From Pelagibacterium sediminicola (GTDB taxonomy: Bacteria; Pseudomonadota; Alphaproteobacteria; Rhizobiales; Devosiaceae): a stretch of 64,000 bases of DNA. Below are positions 17,459 through 26,571 of the stretch, piece by piece. Made by a program: the position numbers and the translations under genes. The notes under the pieces are model-generated. The model saw only the letters and a program-made list of their open reading frames with translations, made no database searches and was not told the DNA's origin. Every line of letters starts with the position of its first letter. The stretch's first letter is position 1. The stretch is taken from positions 1 through 64,000 of the forward strand of contig NZ_QMEL01000005.1 of the NCBI RefSeq assembly GCF_003390885.1, read 5' to 3'.

Positions 17459-18940
17459 CTAAACCATCAATTCCGCCAAAACCCCCGGCACCAGCCCCGG
17501 CAGATCGTCAGCCACGAGCCCCGGCTTGTCGAACGCCCTGCCCGCCCTGCCATGAACGAATGCCCCCGCGCATGCCGCGTCGAACCCGTTCATGCCCTGC
17601 GCCAATAGCCCGCCCACGATCCCGGCCAGCACGTCCCCCGCCCCTGCCGTCGCCAGCAGCGGCGTTGCCATGGTGTTGATGACCGTTCGTCCATCAGGCC
17701 GGGCGATGACGGTATCCGCCCCCTTGAGCAATATCGTCGCGCCGGACCGGGCGGCGGCCTCGCGCGTCCTCGACGCCTTGCATCCCCCGATCTCGCCGAA
17801 TAGCCGCACGAACTCGCCGTCATGGGGCGTCAGCACCACGTCTCCATCCCCCTTGGCGGCAATGGCCGAAAACAGCAGGTGCGGTTCCTTGGTAAAACTG
17901 GTCAGCGCATCGGCATCGAGCACCACCGACGCCTTGCTTTCGAGCGCGGCCAGCACCCGTGCATGCGTTGCTTCGCCAATCCCCGCCGCCGGGCCGATGA
18001 TGACCGCATTCTTGCGTTCATCCTCCAAAAGCCCCGCGAACGCCTCGGCGGTCTCGGCCTCCGCCAGCATGATAGCCGTCAGATGCGCCGCATGGACCCG
18101 GAGCGCGGCCCGGTCGCCCACCACAGTCACCAATCCGGCACCAACCCGCGCGGCGCCCTGCGCAGCCAGCCGCGCCGCCCCGGTGTGGAACTCGTCCCCT
18201 GAAACCACCACGCAATGACCGGCGGAGAACTTGTGCCCGTCACGCTTGCGCCGCGGCAGGCTCCAGAGCTTGGGATCGTTCTCGAACAGCGACACCTCGA
18301 TGTCATCGAGCACGCTGTCGGGTATCCCGATATCGGCCAGCAGGATTTCTCCGCAGAACGCCGCGCCAGGGAACAGCAGATGCCCCGGCTTGCAGCGGAA
18401 GAACGTGACGGTCAACACCGCCTCGACCGCAACCCCGTGCACCGCGCCGGTCTCGCCATCGACACCGGTCGGAATATCGACGGCCACCACATCGGCGCCA
18501 TTGGTGTTGATCGCCTCGACCAGCGCGCGGGCTTCGCCATCGATATCCCGCGCCAGCCCCGCGCCGAACAGCGCATCGACGATCAATCCGAAATCCCGGC
18601 ACATGTCCGGATGCGCGGGCTCTACATTGCCGGTCCAGCGCCGCGCCATCACGGCGGCATCGCCCGCAAGATCGGCCTTTTCGCCCAGCAATCCCACCCG
18701 CACCGGCCAGCCGCGCTCCTCGAGCAGCCGCGCCACGACAAATCCGTCCCCGCCATTGTTGCCCGGCCCGCACAGCACAAGCACCGGCTGGATCGGGAAG
18801 CGCCGCGCCACCTCATAGGCGACCGCCTGCCCGGCGTTTTCCATCAATGTCAGGGAAGCGATACCGGCCTCGACAGCAAGTTTGTCCGCATGCGCCATTT
18901 GCGAGGGGGTAAGAAGGTCCTGCACCATGATCTCCAGCAT
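17459..18940 (-). CDS. nnr: Bifunctional NAD(P)H-hydrate epimerase / ADP-dependent NAD(P)H-hydrate dehydratase
   Basis: A 493-residue two-domain repair enzyme. The N-terminal YjeF_N epimerase domain (about 1-210) has LTPSQMAHADKLAVEAG and the nucleotide loop CGPGNNGGDGFVVARLL. The C-terminal ribokinase-like carbohydrate-kinase domain (about 220-490) has VVVSGDEFHTGAARL, PHDGEFVRLFG and the late GAGDVLAGIVGGLLAQG. Together they return the damaged hydrate forms R- and S-NAD(P)HX to NAD(P)H. The fused arrangement is common in bacteria. Start chosen at the first ATG; a second ATG four codons later (18928) is equally possible. It lies between clpP and tig on the same strand. Confidence 0.95.
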   Translation of the reverse strand: MLEIMVQDLLTPSQMAHADKLAVEAGIASLTLMENAGQAVAYEVARRFPIQPVLVLCGPGNNGGDGFVVARLLEERGWPVRVGLLGEKADLAGDAAVMARRWTGNVEPAHPDMCRDFGLIVDALFGAGLARDIDGEARALVEAINTNGADVVAVDIPTGVDGETGAVHGVAVEAVLTVTFFRCKPGHLLFPGAAFCGEILLADIGIPDSVLDDIEVSLFENDPKLWSLPRRKRDGHKFSAGHCVVVSGDEFHTGAARLAAQGAARVGAGLVTVVGDRAALRVHAAHLTAIMLAEAETAEAFAGLLEDERKNAVIIGPAAGIGEATHARVLAALESKASVVLDADALTSFTKEPHLLFSAIAAKGDGDVVLTPHDGEFVRLFGEIGGCKASRTREAAARSGATILLKGADTVIARPDGRTVINTMATPLLATAGAGDVLAGIVGGLLAQGMNGFDAACAGAFVHGRAGRAFDKPGLVADDLPGLVPGVLAELMV

Positions 18941-19002
18941 AGCCGGGCCAGGCCAAACGCCATAGCCGCGACTGCATCCCCCACCTCAGCCCATCCGGAA
19001 CG

Positions 19003-19031
19003 AAAAAAGGCCCGCAACGGTTGCGGGCCTT
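19003..19031 (-). terminator. Intrinsic terminator of tig
   Basis: On the minus strand AAGGCCCGCAAC pairs perfectly with GTTGCGGGCCTT and is followed by further T residues (TTTTTTCG in total), 38 bp past the tig stop codon. The arrangement is close to symmetrical. Confidence 0.92.
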
Positions 19032-19068
19032 CCCTCAAAATTCTGACGACTATGTGGCGGTTGCCCTG

Positions 19069-20457
19069 TCAGTGCTCGTGATCGTTATCGATATCGAACC
19101 CATCCTCGCCCTCGCGGACCAGCTTCACCAACTCGTCGCGGGTGATCGGCTTTTCGGTCACCGTGGCGAGTTCGGAAACAAAATCGATGACCTTGTTCTC
19201 GAAGATCGGCGCGCGCAAGGCGGCAAGCGCCTGCGGGTTCTTGCGGTAGTAGTCGTAAACCTGCTGCTCCTGCCCCCGGAAGCGGCGCACCTCGTTGACC
19301 AGCGCCTGCTGGTGCTCCTCGTCGGAAACCTGGATGTCGTTGACATTGCCGATTTCGGCGACGACCAGCCCGAGCCGCACGCGGCGCTCGGCGATCTTCT
19401 GGTAATCCTCGCGGGCCTTTTCCTCCGTCGTACCTTCGCTCTCGAAGGTCTTGCCGTGGTGCTCGACCTCGTGCTTGACGCGGTTCCAGATCGCCTCGAA
19501 CTCGGCTTCGACCAGCTTTTCAGGAACGTCGAACTTGTGGCCTTCATCGAGCGCATCGAGCACAAGGCGCTTCATGCGCTGCAGCGAAAGCGAGGCAAGC
19601 TGGCTTTCCATCTGCTCGCGGATCGCCTTCTTGAGACCGTCGAGGTCTTCGAGCCCGATGGTCTTGGCAAACTCGTCATCGAGCTTGGCATCGCCCTTGG
19701 GGCCATCGACGTGAAGCATCTTGACGTCGAACTCGGCCTTCTTGCCCGCCAGTTCCTCGTTCTGGTAATCCTTGGGGAAAGTGACCTTGATGGTCTTTTC
19801 CTCGCCCTTCTTGATCCCGATGAGCGCGTCCTCGAAGCCGGGGATGAACTGGCCCGAACCGATGATCAGGTGCGTGTGGTCGGCAGCGCCGCCCTCGAAG
19901 GGCTCGCCGTCGATCTTGCCCACGAACGAGATGCCGACGCGGTCGCCATCGGCAGCAACGCCCTCGTCGCCCTTGTCCTCATATTCACGGTTGTTCTTGA
20001 AAAAGGATTCGACTTCCTTTTCCACATCGGCGTCGGCCACCTCGACGACAGGCTTTTCGATCGCGATCTTCTTGAAGTCCATCAACGCGACCGGCGGCAG
20101 CACTTCATAGCTAACCGAGAACGCCAGGTCCGATTCCCCGTCGAGCACGCGGTTGATCACCGCCTGATCCTCGGAAAGATCGATCTCGGGCTGGGTCGCG
20201 GCCTTTTCCGAGCGTTCCTCGAGCGTCTTGGAAACGGTGTCGTTGATCGAGTCCTGTAGCACTTCGCTCATCAGCGAACGGCCATAGACCTTCTTGAGGT
20301 GGCTCACAGGCACCTTGCCCGGGCGGAAGCCCTTGATCTGCACCTTGCCCCGAACCTCGTCGAGCTTTTCGTCGAGTTTCGATGCGAGCATCGTCGCCGG
20401 AATGGTCACATCGAGTTTGCGGCGCAGCCCTTCGTTCAGAGTTTCCGTCACGTTCAT
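19069..20457 (-). CDS. tig: Trigger factor, ribosome-associated chaperone and peptidyl-prolyl isomerase
   Basis: A 462-residue chaperone. The ribosome-binding signature GFRPGKVP lies at residues 43-50. The FKBP-type isomerase domain lies around 160-245 (GDRVGISFVGKIDGEPFEGG, FIPGFEDALIG), followed by the helical C-terminal domain. It binds ribosomal protein L23 at the tunnel exit and shields nascent chains. The acidic tail EDGFDIDNDHEH is typical of alphaproteobacteria. The ATG at 20457 begins the conserved MNVTETLNEG. The gene lies 62 bp downstream of a tRNA-Leu gene on the same strand, and any longer frame would read into that tRNA. Confidence 0.97.
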   Translation of the reverse strand: MNVTETLNEGLRRKLDVTIPATMLASKLDEKLDEVRGKVQIKGFRPGKVPVSHLKKVYGRSLMSEVLQDSINDTVSKTLEERSEKAATQPEIDLSEDQAVINRVLDGESDLAFSVSYEVLPPVALMDFKKIAIEKPVVEVADADVEKEVESFFKNNREYEDKGDEGVAADGDRVGISFVGKIDGEPFEGGAADHTHLIIGSGQFIPGFEDALIGIKKGEEKTIKVTFPKDYQNEELAGKKAEFDVKMLHVDGPKGDAKLDDEFAKTIGLEDLDGLKKAIREQMESQLASLSLQRMKRLVLDALDEGHKFDVPEKLVEAEFEAIWNRVKHEVEHHGKTFESEGTTEEKAREDYQKIAERRVRLGLVVAEIGNVNDIQVSDEEHQQALVNEVRRFRGQEQQVYDYYRKNPQALAALRAPIFENKVIDFVSELATVTEKPITRDELVKLVREGEDGFDIDNDHEH

Positions 20458-20519
20458 GTTCAAATCGATCCCGTCTTTGGACTGTCTTTTGCTGATCTTT
20501 GGTGAGCGGCCCGATGGAC

Positions 20520-20604
20520 TGGTGCGGGTGAGAGGAGTCGAACCTCCACGCCTTGCGGCGCTGGAACCTAAATCCAGTGCGTCTGCCAGTTCCGCCACAC
20601 CCGC
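20520..20604 (-). tRNA. tRNA-Leu (TAG)
   Basis: The minus strand gives an 85-nt class II tRNA with encoded CCA. The acceptor stem is GCGGGTG/CACCCGC, the anticodon arm CTGGATTTAGGTTCCAG has anticodon TAG, and the long variable arm CGCCGCAAGGCG is typical of leucine tRNAs. The T arm contains GGTTCGACTCC. It precedes tig. Confidence 0.96.
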
Positions 20605-20720
20605 GCCTCGTGCCGACCGGCGCCGAGTTTGGCACGCGGTCTATACCAGGATGCCCGGCCAGTCAAAGCATGTTTGCTCCAGCGCCACCCTGCCCACATG
20701 TGTAAGCCGGACCCTGCCAT

Positions 20721-20758
20721 TGTGCAAACTTTGTGCACCTTGCACAATTATTGCTCAC
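20721..20758 (+). promoter_or_regulatory. Probable NtrC enhancer sites of glnB
   Basis: This stretch holds clustered TGCAC/GTGCA half-sites. TGCACAATTATTGCTCA (20741-20757) fits the NtrC pattern TGCAC-N7-GTGCA with one or two changes. TTGTGCACCTTGCACAA (20731-20747) is a perfect palindrome overlapping it, and a further GTGCAAACTTTGTGCAC lies just before. The cluster stands about 90-120 bp upstream of a sigma-54 promoter, the distance expected for NtrC enhancer binding. Confidence 0.55.
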
Positions 20759-20843
20759 CCCATAGCGCCACCGCGACCTATGCCGCGCCCGGTTCAGCGT
20801 GTAGGATATTGAAATCACGCAATAAACCGCATTCGGGCACGTT

Positions 20844-20859
20844 TGGCACATCCCGTGCA
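20844..20859 (+). promoter_or_regulatory. Sigma-54 (RpoN) promoter of glnB-glnA
   Basis: TGGCACATCCCGTGCA matches the -24/-12 consensus TGGCAC-N5-TTGCA at every fixed base except one, with correct GG to GC spacing. The predicted transcript starts near 20871, about 33 bp before the glnB ATG. With the upstream NtrC-like sites this predicts induction of glnB and glnA under nitrogen limitation. Confidence 0.8.
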
Positions 20860-20873
20860 TTGATCGGGAATAA

Positions 20874-21242
<369 letters not shown>

Positions 21243-21315
21243 AGCGGTGGGCACCACTTATTCGGTTCTCGAAGAGCCGCCAACAGCAAGCAACCATACC
21301 AATAGGGATCAAACA

Positions 21316-22725
21316 ATGAGTTCAGCAAGCGATCTCATCACCAGGATCAAGGACGAAGGCATCAAGTATGTCGATCTGCGCTTCACCGACCTGCGCGGCA
21401 AGCTTCAGCACGTCACCATGGACGCTTCGGTGGTCGATGCCGACCTGTTCGAGGACGGCGTGATGTTCGACGGCTCCTCGATCGCGGGCTGGAAGGCCAT
21501 CAACGAGTCCGACATGGTGCTGATGCCCGACACCGGCTCGGCCTATGTCGATCCGTTCTTTTCGGCGCCCACGCTCTGCATCAACTGCGACATTCTCGAA
21601 CCGGCCACCTATCAGCCCTACAACCGCGATCCCCGCTCGATCGCCAAAAAGGCCGAGGCATTCGTCTCGACCTCTGGCATCGGGGACTCGGTCGCCTTCG
21701 GCCCCGAGCCGGAATTTTTCCTTTTCGACGACGTCAAATATTCCACCTCGACCTACAAGGTCGGGTTCCAGGTCGATTCCAGCGAACTGGGCGTCAATTC
21801 GGACTCCGATTACGAGGGCGGCAATTCCGGCCACCACATCCCGCTCAAGAAGGGTTATTTTCCGGTGCCCCCGGTCGATAGCGCCCAGGACATCCGCGGG
21901 GAAATGCTCGAGGCGCTCGCGTCGATGGGCGTGGTCGTCGAAAAGCATCACCACGAAGTGGCCTCGGCTCAGCACGAACTGGGCATTCGTTTTGCGCCCA
22001 TGATCACAGCGGCCGACCACGTCCTGCTCTATAAATACGGCGTCCAGCAGGTAGCCGCCCAGTACGGCAAGACCGCGACCTTCATGCCCAAGCCCGTCTA
22101 TGGCGACAACGGCTCGGGCATGCACTGCCACCAGTCGATCTGGAAGGCGGGCAAGCCGCTGTTCGCCGGTGACGAATATGCCGGTCTTTCGATGGATTGC
22201 CTTTATTATATCGGCGGCATCATCAGGCACGCCAAGGCCATCAACGCCTTCACCAACCCGACCACCAACTCCTACAAGCGCCTGGTGCCCGGCTTCGAGG
22301 CACCCGTGCTGCTGGCCTATTCGGCCCGCAACCGCTCGGCCTCCTGCCGTATTCCGTTCGGCCAGAGCCCCAAGGCCAAGCGCGTCGAGGTCCGCTTCCC
22401 CGATCCCCTCGCCAACCCCTACCTCGCCTTCGCCGCCCTGCTGATGGCGGGTCTTGACGGCATCCGGAACAAGATCCACCCCGGCGACCCGATGGACAAG
22501 GATCTGTACGAGTTGCCCAAGGAAGAACTCCGGGACATCCCCACCGTCTCGGCCTCGCTCCGCGAAGCACTGGAAAATCTCGACAAGGACCGCGATTTTC
22601 TCAAGGCGGGCGGCGTCATGGACGACGATTTCATCGACAGCTATATCGAACTCAAGATGGAAGAAGTCATCCGCTTCGAGCACACCCCGCACCCGGTGGA
22701 ATACGAGATGTACTATTCGGCGTGA
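21316..22725 (+). CDS. glnA: Glutamine synthetase type I
   Basis: A 469-residue dodecameric enzyme that makes glutamine from glutamate, ammonia and ATP. Visible signatures are [17 protein letters not shown], the metal/ATP motif [31 protein letters not shown] and [10 protein letters not shown]. The conserved region near the adenylylation tyrosine is [11 protein letters not shown], so activity is probably controlled by GlnE. Start chosen at the ATG after GGGATCAAACA, giving the normal [16 protein letters not shown]-terminus. It is cotranscribed with glnB, whose product regulates it. A family C repeat follows it. Confidence 0.98.
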   Translation: MSSASDLITRIKDEGIKYVDLRFTDLRGKLQHVTMDASVVDADLFEDGVMFDGSSIAGWKAINESDMVLMPDTGSAYVDPFFSAPTLCINCDILEPATYQPYNRDPRSIAKKAEAFVSTSGIGDSVAFGPEPEFFLFDDVKYSTSTYKVGFQVDSSELGVNSDSDYEGGNSGHHIPLKKGYFPVPPVDSAQDIRGEMLEALASMGVVVEKHHHEVASAQHELGIRFAPMITAADHVLLYKYGVQQVAAQYGKTATFMPKPVYGDNGSGMHCHQSIWKAGKPLFAGDEYAGLSMDCLYYIGGIIRHAKAINAFTNPTTNSYKRLVPGFEAPVLLAYSARNRSASCRIPFGQSPKAKRVEVRFPDPLANPYLAFAALLMAGLDGIRNKIHPGDPMDKDLYELPKEELRDIPTVSASLREALENLDKDRDFLKAGGVMDDDFIDSYIELKMEEVIRFEHTPHPVEYEMYYSA

Positions 22726-22753
22726 TATGCGCTGGTGTCAGGGAGATATCGTT

Positions 22754-22851
22754 CTGGTCCCCGGGAATAAATCCCGGGGCGACACCGGAGAAAAGGTCAG
22801 GATCGCGCCAAAGCGCCATGTCATTCCGGGACCTGTTCCCGGCAATCCAGC
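22754..22851. repeat. Family C palindromic repeat pair (diverged) after glnA
   Basis: The left unit contains CCCCGGGAATAAATCCCGGGG flanked by CTGGT and CGACA. The right unit (TGTCATTCCGGGA to TTCCCGGCAATCCAG) is an inverted, more diverged version. The motif order CTGG-palindrome-TGACA matches the perfect copies at 29231-29342. It lies between the convergent glnA and sulfotransferase genes and may also serve as a terminator. Confidence 0.75.
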
Positions 22852-22901
22852 GCGATCTCACGACAATCACGCAAGCATAGCCCCGAGTTGATGCGAAATC
22901 C

Positions 22902-23795
22902 TCAGCCCGCCATCACCGGTGCGTATTTGGCCGCGATGGCCAGCGCTTCGGCGCGCTCGATCCCCGCATGGCTTAGCACACGCTCGGTGAGATAGCCGTG
23001 CCGGTTCATTTCGATCGCATGGCCCTCGATGACGGCGCGGGCATGGGCGGGCTGGAGGATCGTGCGGTAATCTCGCCGATCCTCGGCCCACCCTTCGGCC
23101 TTGTGCATTTCGGCCATCAGCCCGCAGGCCTTTTCGATGGTCCGTTCGTTGGCAGGGATGGCCATGTGCCTTGCGAGTTTCTGGAATTCGCGCGCCGGAT
23201 CGGCCACCATGTCCTCGAAGCGCAGGACGAGGATTTCCTTTTGCGGCGCCCCGGTCCAGCTTGCCACGTTCTGCGTCCACGAGCCCTGCGGCTCGGCCAC
23301 CGTGAACTGCGCCTGCTGCACGCGCCGGTCCGTCTTCATCATCAATTCGATGATCCTGAGCGGAGCAACGCCTTCCATCTCGACCAGCGCAGCGGCGACG
23401 TTGAGCGGGTTGCGCACCACATAGGTAGCCCCGCCCGTCACCTTGGGGTTGATCGTCTCGTGCCCGTGAAACGTGCCGCGGATCGCGTGGGTCCGTACCA
23501 CCGGCAGCGAAATGTCCTCTGTTGCCAGCAGCGTATGGACCTTGGGCCGCGCTTCGGCCACTTCCAGTTCATCGAGCGTATCGTGCTCCCTGCCGGTCAC
23601 GGCCCTGTAGAGCAGCCCATGCGCATCCCAAGGGATGATGTTGTCGAGATTGCGCATGTCGATCTGCTTGGGCGCATCGGGCTGGCTCAAAACGATCAGC
23701 AGATAGGCCATGGAGCGCACCCACGTTCCGCCCGAACGCGGATACGAGGCAACGAAATAAAGAGGGCGGACGGACTTTCCCGCTGCAACTGACAC
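22902..23795 (-). CDS. Sulfotransferase domain protein
   Basis: A 297-residue protein with the P-loop-like 5'-phosphosulfate binding motif SYPRSGGTWVRSM (about residues 17-29) and the 3'-phosphate binding segment YVVRNPLNVAAAL, as in PAPS-dependent sulfotransferases. The LRFEDMVADPAREFQKLARHM block is also typical. It probably transfers sulfate from PAPS to a hydroxyl or amino group of an unknown acceptor such as a glycan or lipid. Start is the GTG at 23795 with GGGAG 8 bp upstream. The gene stands alone, convergent with glnA, without a neighbouring surface-sugar locus, so its acceptor cannot be inferred. Confidence 0.85.
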   Translation of the reverse strand: MSVAAGKSVRPLYFVASYPRSGGTWVRSMAYLLIVLSQPDAPKQIDMRNLDNIIPWDAHGLLYRAVTGREHDTLDELEVAEARPKVHTLLATEDISLPVVRTHAIRGTFHGHETINPKVTGGATYVVRNPLNVAAALVEMEGVAPLRIIELMMKTDRRVQQAQFTVAEPQGSWTQNVASWTGAPQKEILVLRFEDMVADPAREFQKLARHMAIPANERTIEKACGLMAEMHKAEGWAEDRRDYRTILQPAHARAVIEGHAIEMNRHGYLTERVLSHAGIERAEALAIAAKYAPVMAG

Positions 23796-24300
23796 GAGGG
23801 CATCTCCCGGATCGGAACTGGCCGATCTCTAGCGCCACGCGCCCGCGTACGCAACAAACGAGAACGTCTCAGATGAGGAAAAAACCAAGGGAAAGAACGC
23901 CGATCACGGCGGGCCGGGGAACCGAGAGGTGGGCAAGCCGGTACGCAATACCGGTCAATCCGGCCTGCAACCACCAAATCGTTCCGTGCTGATCCCCGGT
24001 TGCAAGATACGCAACGCTGCCACCGGATTTTGCACGCATACGGCAACTCCAAACACATGAACCGTATGAAAAAATTTCTACACTGCCGGGCTTAAAAAAG
24101 TGCTGATGAACAACGAACCGTTGGTAAATCCGCTCATGAAAATGATACCTGCGCCTGTCCCGCGATGGCACACGTCAATCGCCCGTCCCTGACCGGAAAC
24201 TCTTGAACACCCCGGAAAACTATGGTGTTTCCGGCAGACCGGCCCACCATATGCTATTGCAGTATCCACATTGATTCGCGGGGATGAACCTGACCGACCG
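23796..24300. other. 505-bp intergenic region with no recognised gene
   Basis: This divergent gap separates the sulfotransferase gene from parE. It should contain the promoters for both. I looked for LexA-type direct repeats (GTTC-N7-GTTC), because parE is damage-inducible in some alphaproteobacteria, and found only GAAC pairs with wrong spacing. Reading frames inside it lack ribosome-binding sites and family resemblance. Confidence 0.5.
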
Positions 24301-26319
24301 ATGAGTGAAGACAACGATCTGTTTGGCACGCCCCAGCCCGTGCCGCCCCGGCCCCAGCCCCGTCCGACCCCCGCCCCCCAGAAGCCGGCGGCGGGTGGCG
24401 AGAGCTATTCGGCTGCTGACATCGAGGTTCTCGAAGGTCTTGAACCGGTGCGCCGCCGCCCCGGCATGTATATCGGCGGCACGGACGTCAACGCGCTGCA
24501 TCACCTGTTTGCCGAGGTCATCGACAACTCGATGGACGAGGCGATCGGCAGCTACGCAACCCGCATCGAGGTACATCTTGGGGCGGACGGTTATGTCACG
24601 GTCATCGACAACGGGCGCGGCATCCCGGTCGAAAGCCATCCCAAAATGCCCCATCTGTCCGCGCTCGAAGTGATCATGACAACGCTCCACGCGGGCGGCA
24701 AGTTCGACTCCAAGGCCTATGAGACCTCGGGCGGCCTGCACGGCGTCGGCGTCTCTGTGGTCAACGCACTTTCCGACGATCTGGTCATCGAAGTCGCGCG
24801 CGAACAGACGCTCTACAGGCAGACCTATTCGCGCGGCAAGCCGACCTCGGCGCTGGAGAATCTGGGCCGCGTCAACAATCGCCGGGGCACTTCGACCCGT
24901 TTTCATCCCGACCCGGAAATCTTCGGCCCGGCGCTCAAATTCGTTCCCGACCGCATCTTCCGCATGACGCGCGCCAAGGCGTATCTTTTCGGGGGCGTGG
25001 AAATCCGCTGGTCGTGCGATGAATCTCTTGCCTCGGGCGATGTCCCGGCCAAAGCGAACTTCCATTTCCCCGGCGGCCTGCGCGACTTTCTCGAACGCCG
25101 CATCGAGGGCAAAACCCGCATCATCGATGACGTCTTTTCGGGCAAGGCCGGAAAGCCCGGCTCGCATGGGGCGGTGGAGTGGGCATTCGCCTGGTATCTG
25201 GGCGACAGCTTCACCTCGTCCTACTGCAACACCGTGACGACGCCGGATGGCGGCACCCACGAAGCGGGGCTGCGCACCGCCCTGCTCCGGGGTTTGAAGA
25301 ACTACGCCGATCTCGTGGGCAACAAGCGCGCCTCGGTCATCACCTCGGAGGACGTACTCGGCCATTGCGGAGCGATGCTGTCGGTGTTCATCCGCGAGCC
25401 CGAGTTCGTGGGCCAGACCAAGGACAAGCTCGCCTCGGGCGAAGCCACGCGCATCGTTGACAATGCCATCCGCGACGCCTTCGACCACTGGCTGACCGCC
25501 TCCCCTGCCCAGGCCAACAAGCTGCTCGACTGGACCATCGAGCGCGCCGAGGAGCGCGTCCGCCGCCGCAAGGAAAAGGAAGTCGACCGCAAGACCGCGA
25601 CGCGAAAGCTGCGCCTGCCCGGCAAGCTGGCCGATTGCAGCCAGTCCGCCGCGCAGGGTGCCGAACTCTTCATCGTGGAAGGCGACAGCGCAGGCGGCTC
25701 GGCCAAGCAGGCGCGCGACCGCGCTTCACAGGCCGTGCTCCCCCTGCGTGGCAAGGTGCTCAACGTCGCCGGAGCCAGCCGCGACAAGCTCAAGGCCAAC
25801 CAGCAGATCGCCGATCTCGTCCAGGCGCTGGGCTGCGGCACGCGCGACAAGTACCGCGAGGACGACCTGCGCTACGACAAGATCATCATCATGACCGACG
25901 CGGACGTGGACGGCGCCCACATCGCCTCGCTGCTGATGACCTTCTTTTATCAGGAACTGCCGGGCCTCATCGAAGGCGGGCACCTCTATCTCGCCCTGCC
26001 CCCGCTCTACCGCATTTCGCAAGGCGCCAAGACCCTTTATGCCATGGACGACGCCCACAAGGACCGGCTCGTGGAGACCGAGTTCACCGGGCGCGGCAAG
26101 GTCGAGATCACCCGTTTCAAGGGCCTTGGGGAGATGCCCCACGCCCATCTCAAGGAAACGACGATGAATCCCAAAACCCGCACGCTGCTGCAGGTGAGGA
26201 TCGAGGCCGACCGCGCCGATACCGCCCAGACGGTCGACCGTCTGATGGGCAACAAGCCCGAAGCACGTTTCGAGTTCATTTCCGAACACGCCGCCTTCGT
26301 TACTGATGTCGATGTGTGA
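24301..26319 (+). CDS. parE: DNA topoisomerase IV subunit B
   Basis: A 672-residue type IIA topoisomerase ATPase subunit. A proline-rich N-terminal extension (about 12-33) precedes the GHKL ATPase domain with EVIDNSMDEA, VIDNGRGIPVESHPK and the GGLHGVGVSVVNALS lid. A transducer domain follows, then the TOPRIM domain with EGDSAGGSAKQARDR and the metal motif MTDADVDGAHIASLL. With ParC it decatenates sister chromosomes. I call ParE over GyrB because of the overall length, the absence of the GyrB insertion and the Pro-rich start typical of alphaproteobacterial ParE. Start chosen at ATGAGTGAAGAC; longer in-frame starts are unconserved. Confidence 0.92.
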   Translation: MSEDNDLFGTPQPVPPRPQPRPTPAPQKPAAGGESYSAADIEVLEGLEPVRRRPGMYIGGTDVNALHHLFAEVIDNSMDEAIGSYATRIEVHLGADGYVTVIDNGRGIPVESHPKMPHLSALEVIMTTLHAGGKFDSKAYETSGGLHGVGVSVVNALSDDLVIEVAREQTLYRQTYSRGKPTSALENLGRVNNRRGTSTRFHPDPEIFGPALKFVPDRIFRMTRAKAYLFGGVEIRWSCDESLASGDVPAKANFHFPGGLRDFLERRIEGKTRIIDDVFSGKAGKPGSHGAVEWAFAWYLGDSFTSSYCNTVTTPDGGTHEAGLRTALLRGLKNYADLVGNKRASVITSEDVLGHCGAMLSVFIREPEFVGQTKDKLASGEATRIVDNAIRDAFDHWLTASPAQANKLLDWTIERAEERVRRRKEKEVDRKTATRKLRLPGKLADCSQSAAQGAELFIVEGDSAGGSAKQARDRASQAVLPLRGKVLNVAGASRDKLKANQQIADLVQALGCGTRDKYREDDLRYDKIIIMTDADVDGAHIASLLMTFFYQELPGLIEGGHLYLALPPLYRISQGAKTLYAMDDAHKDRLVETEFTGRGKVEITRFKGLGEMPHAHLKETTMNPKTRTLLQVRIEADRADTAQTVDRLMGNKPEARFEFISEHAAFVTDVDV

Positions 26320-26370
26320 TGCGTAAAATGCCCGCACATTAAGGATTGCGGCCTTTTGAACATTGACTTG

Positions 26371-26393
26371 GGAACATGTTCCGTTATGGTCCG
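26371..26393 (+). promoter_or_regulatory. Palindrome upstream of the helicase gene
   Basis: GGAACATGTTCC is a perfect 12-bp palindrome at 26371-26382. It overlaps GTTC-CGTTATG-GTCC (26379-26393), one base off the alphaproteobacterial LexA direct repeat GTTC-N7-GTTC. It lies about 180 bp upstream of the helicase start within the 252-bp gap 26320-26571. The regulator is unknown. Confidence 0.3.
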
Positions 26394-26571
26394 CCCCGTC
26401 AGAGGCCAAATGGTAACATCGGAACGATTTTCAGGTCCCGGTGACAGCGTAAAGCACAAGGCTGCCATGGCAGTTCTCGCGAGATTGCGGTGCGTTTGGG
26501 AATGAAGAACGGAAAGCCGCTTTCCGTTTCAACGTCGCCCCTCTGGCACAAGTGACAATGGACATCCGATT

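Noticed and set aside
20640-20720. Separate small RNA between tRNA-Leu and glnB
   Set aside because: No stable hairpin with a T run or promoter-like pair was evident; the region is better read as distal promoter sequence of glnB.
23796-24300. Possible LexA-controlled promoter of parE
   Set aside because: GAAC motifs occur in the gap, but none has the seven-base spacing of the alphaproteobacterial LexA site.
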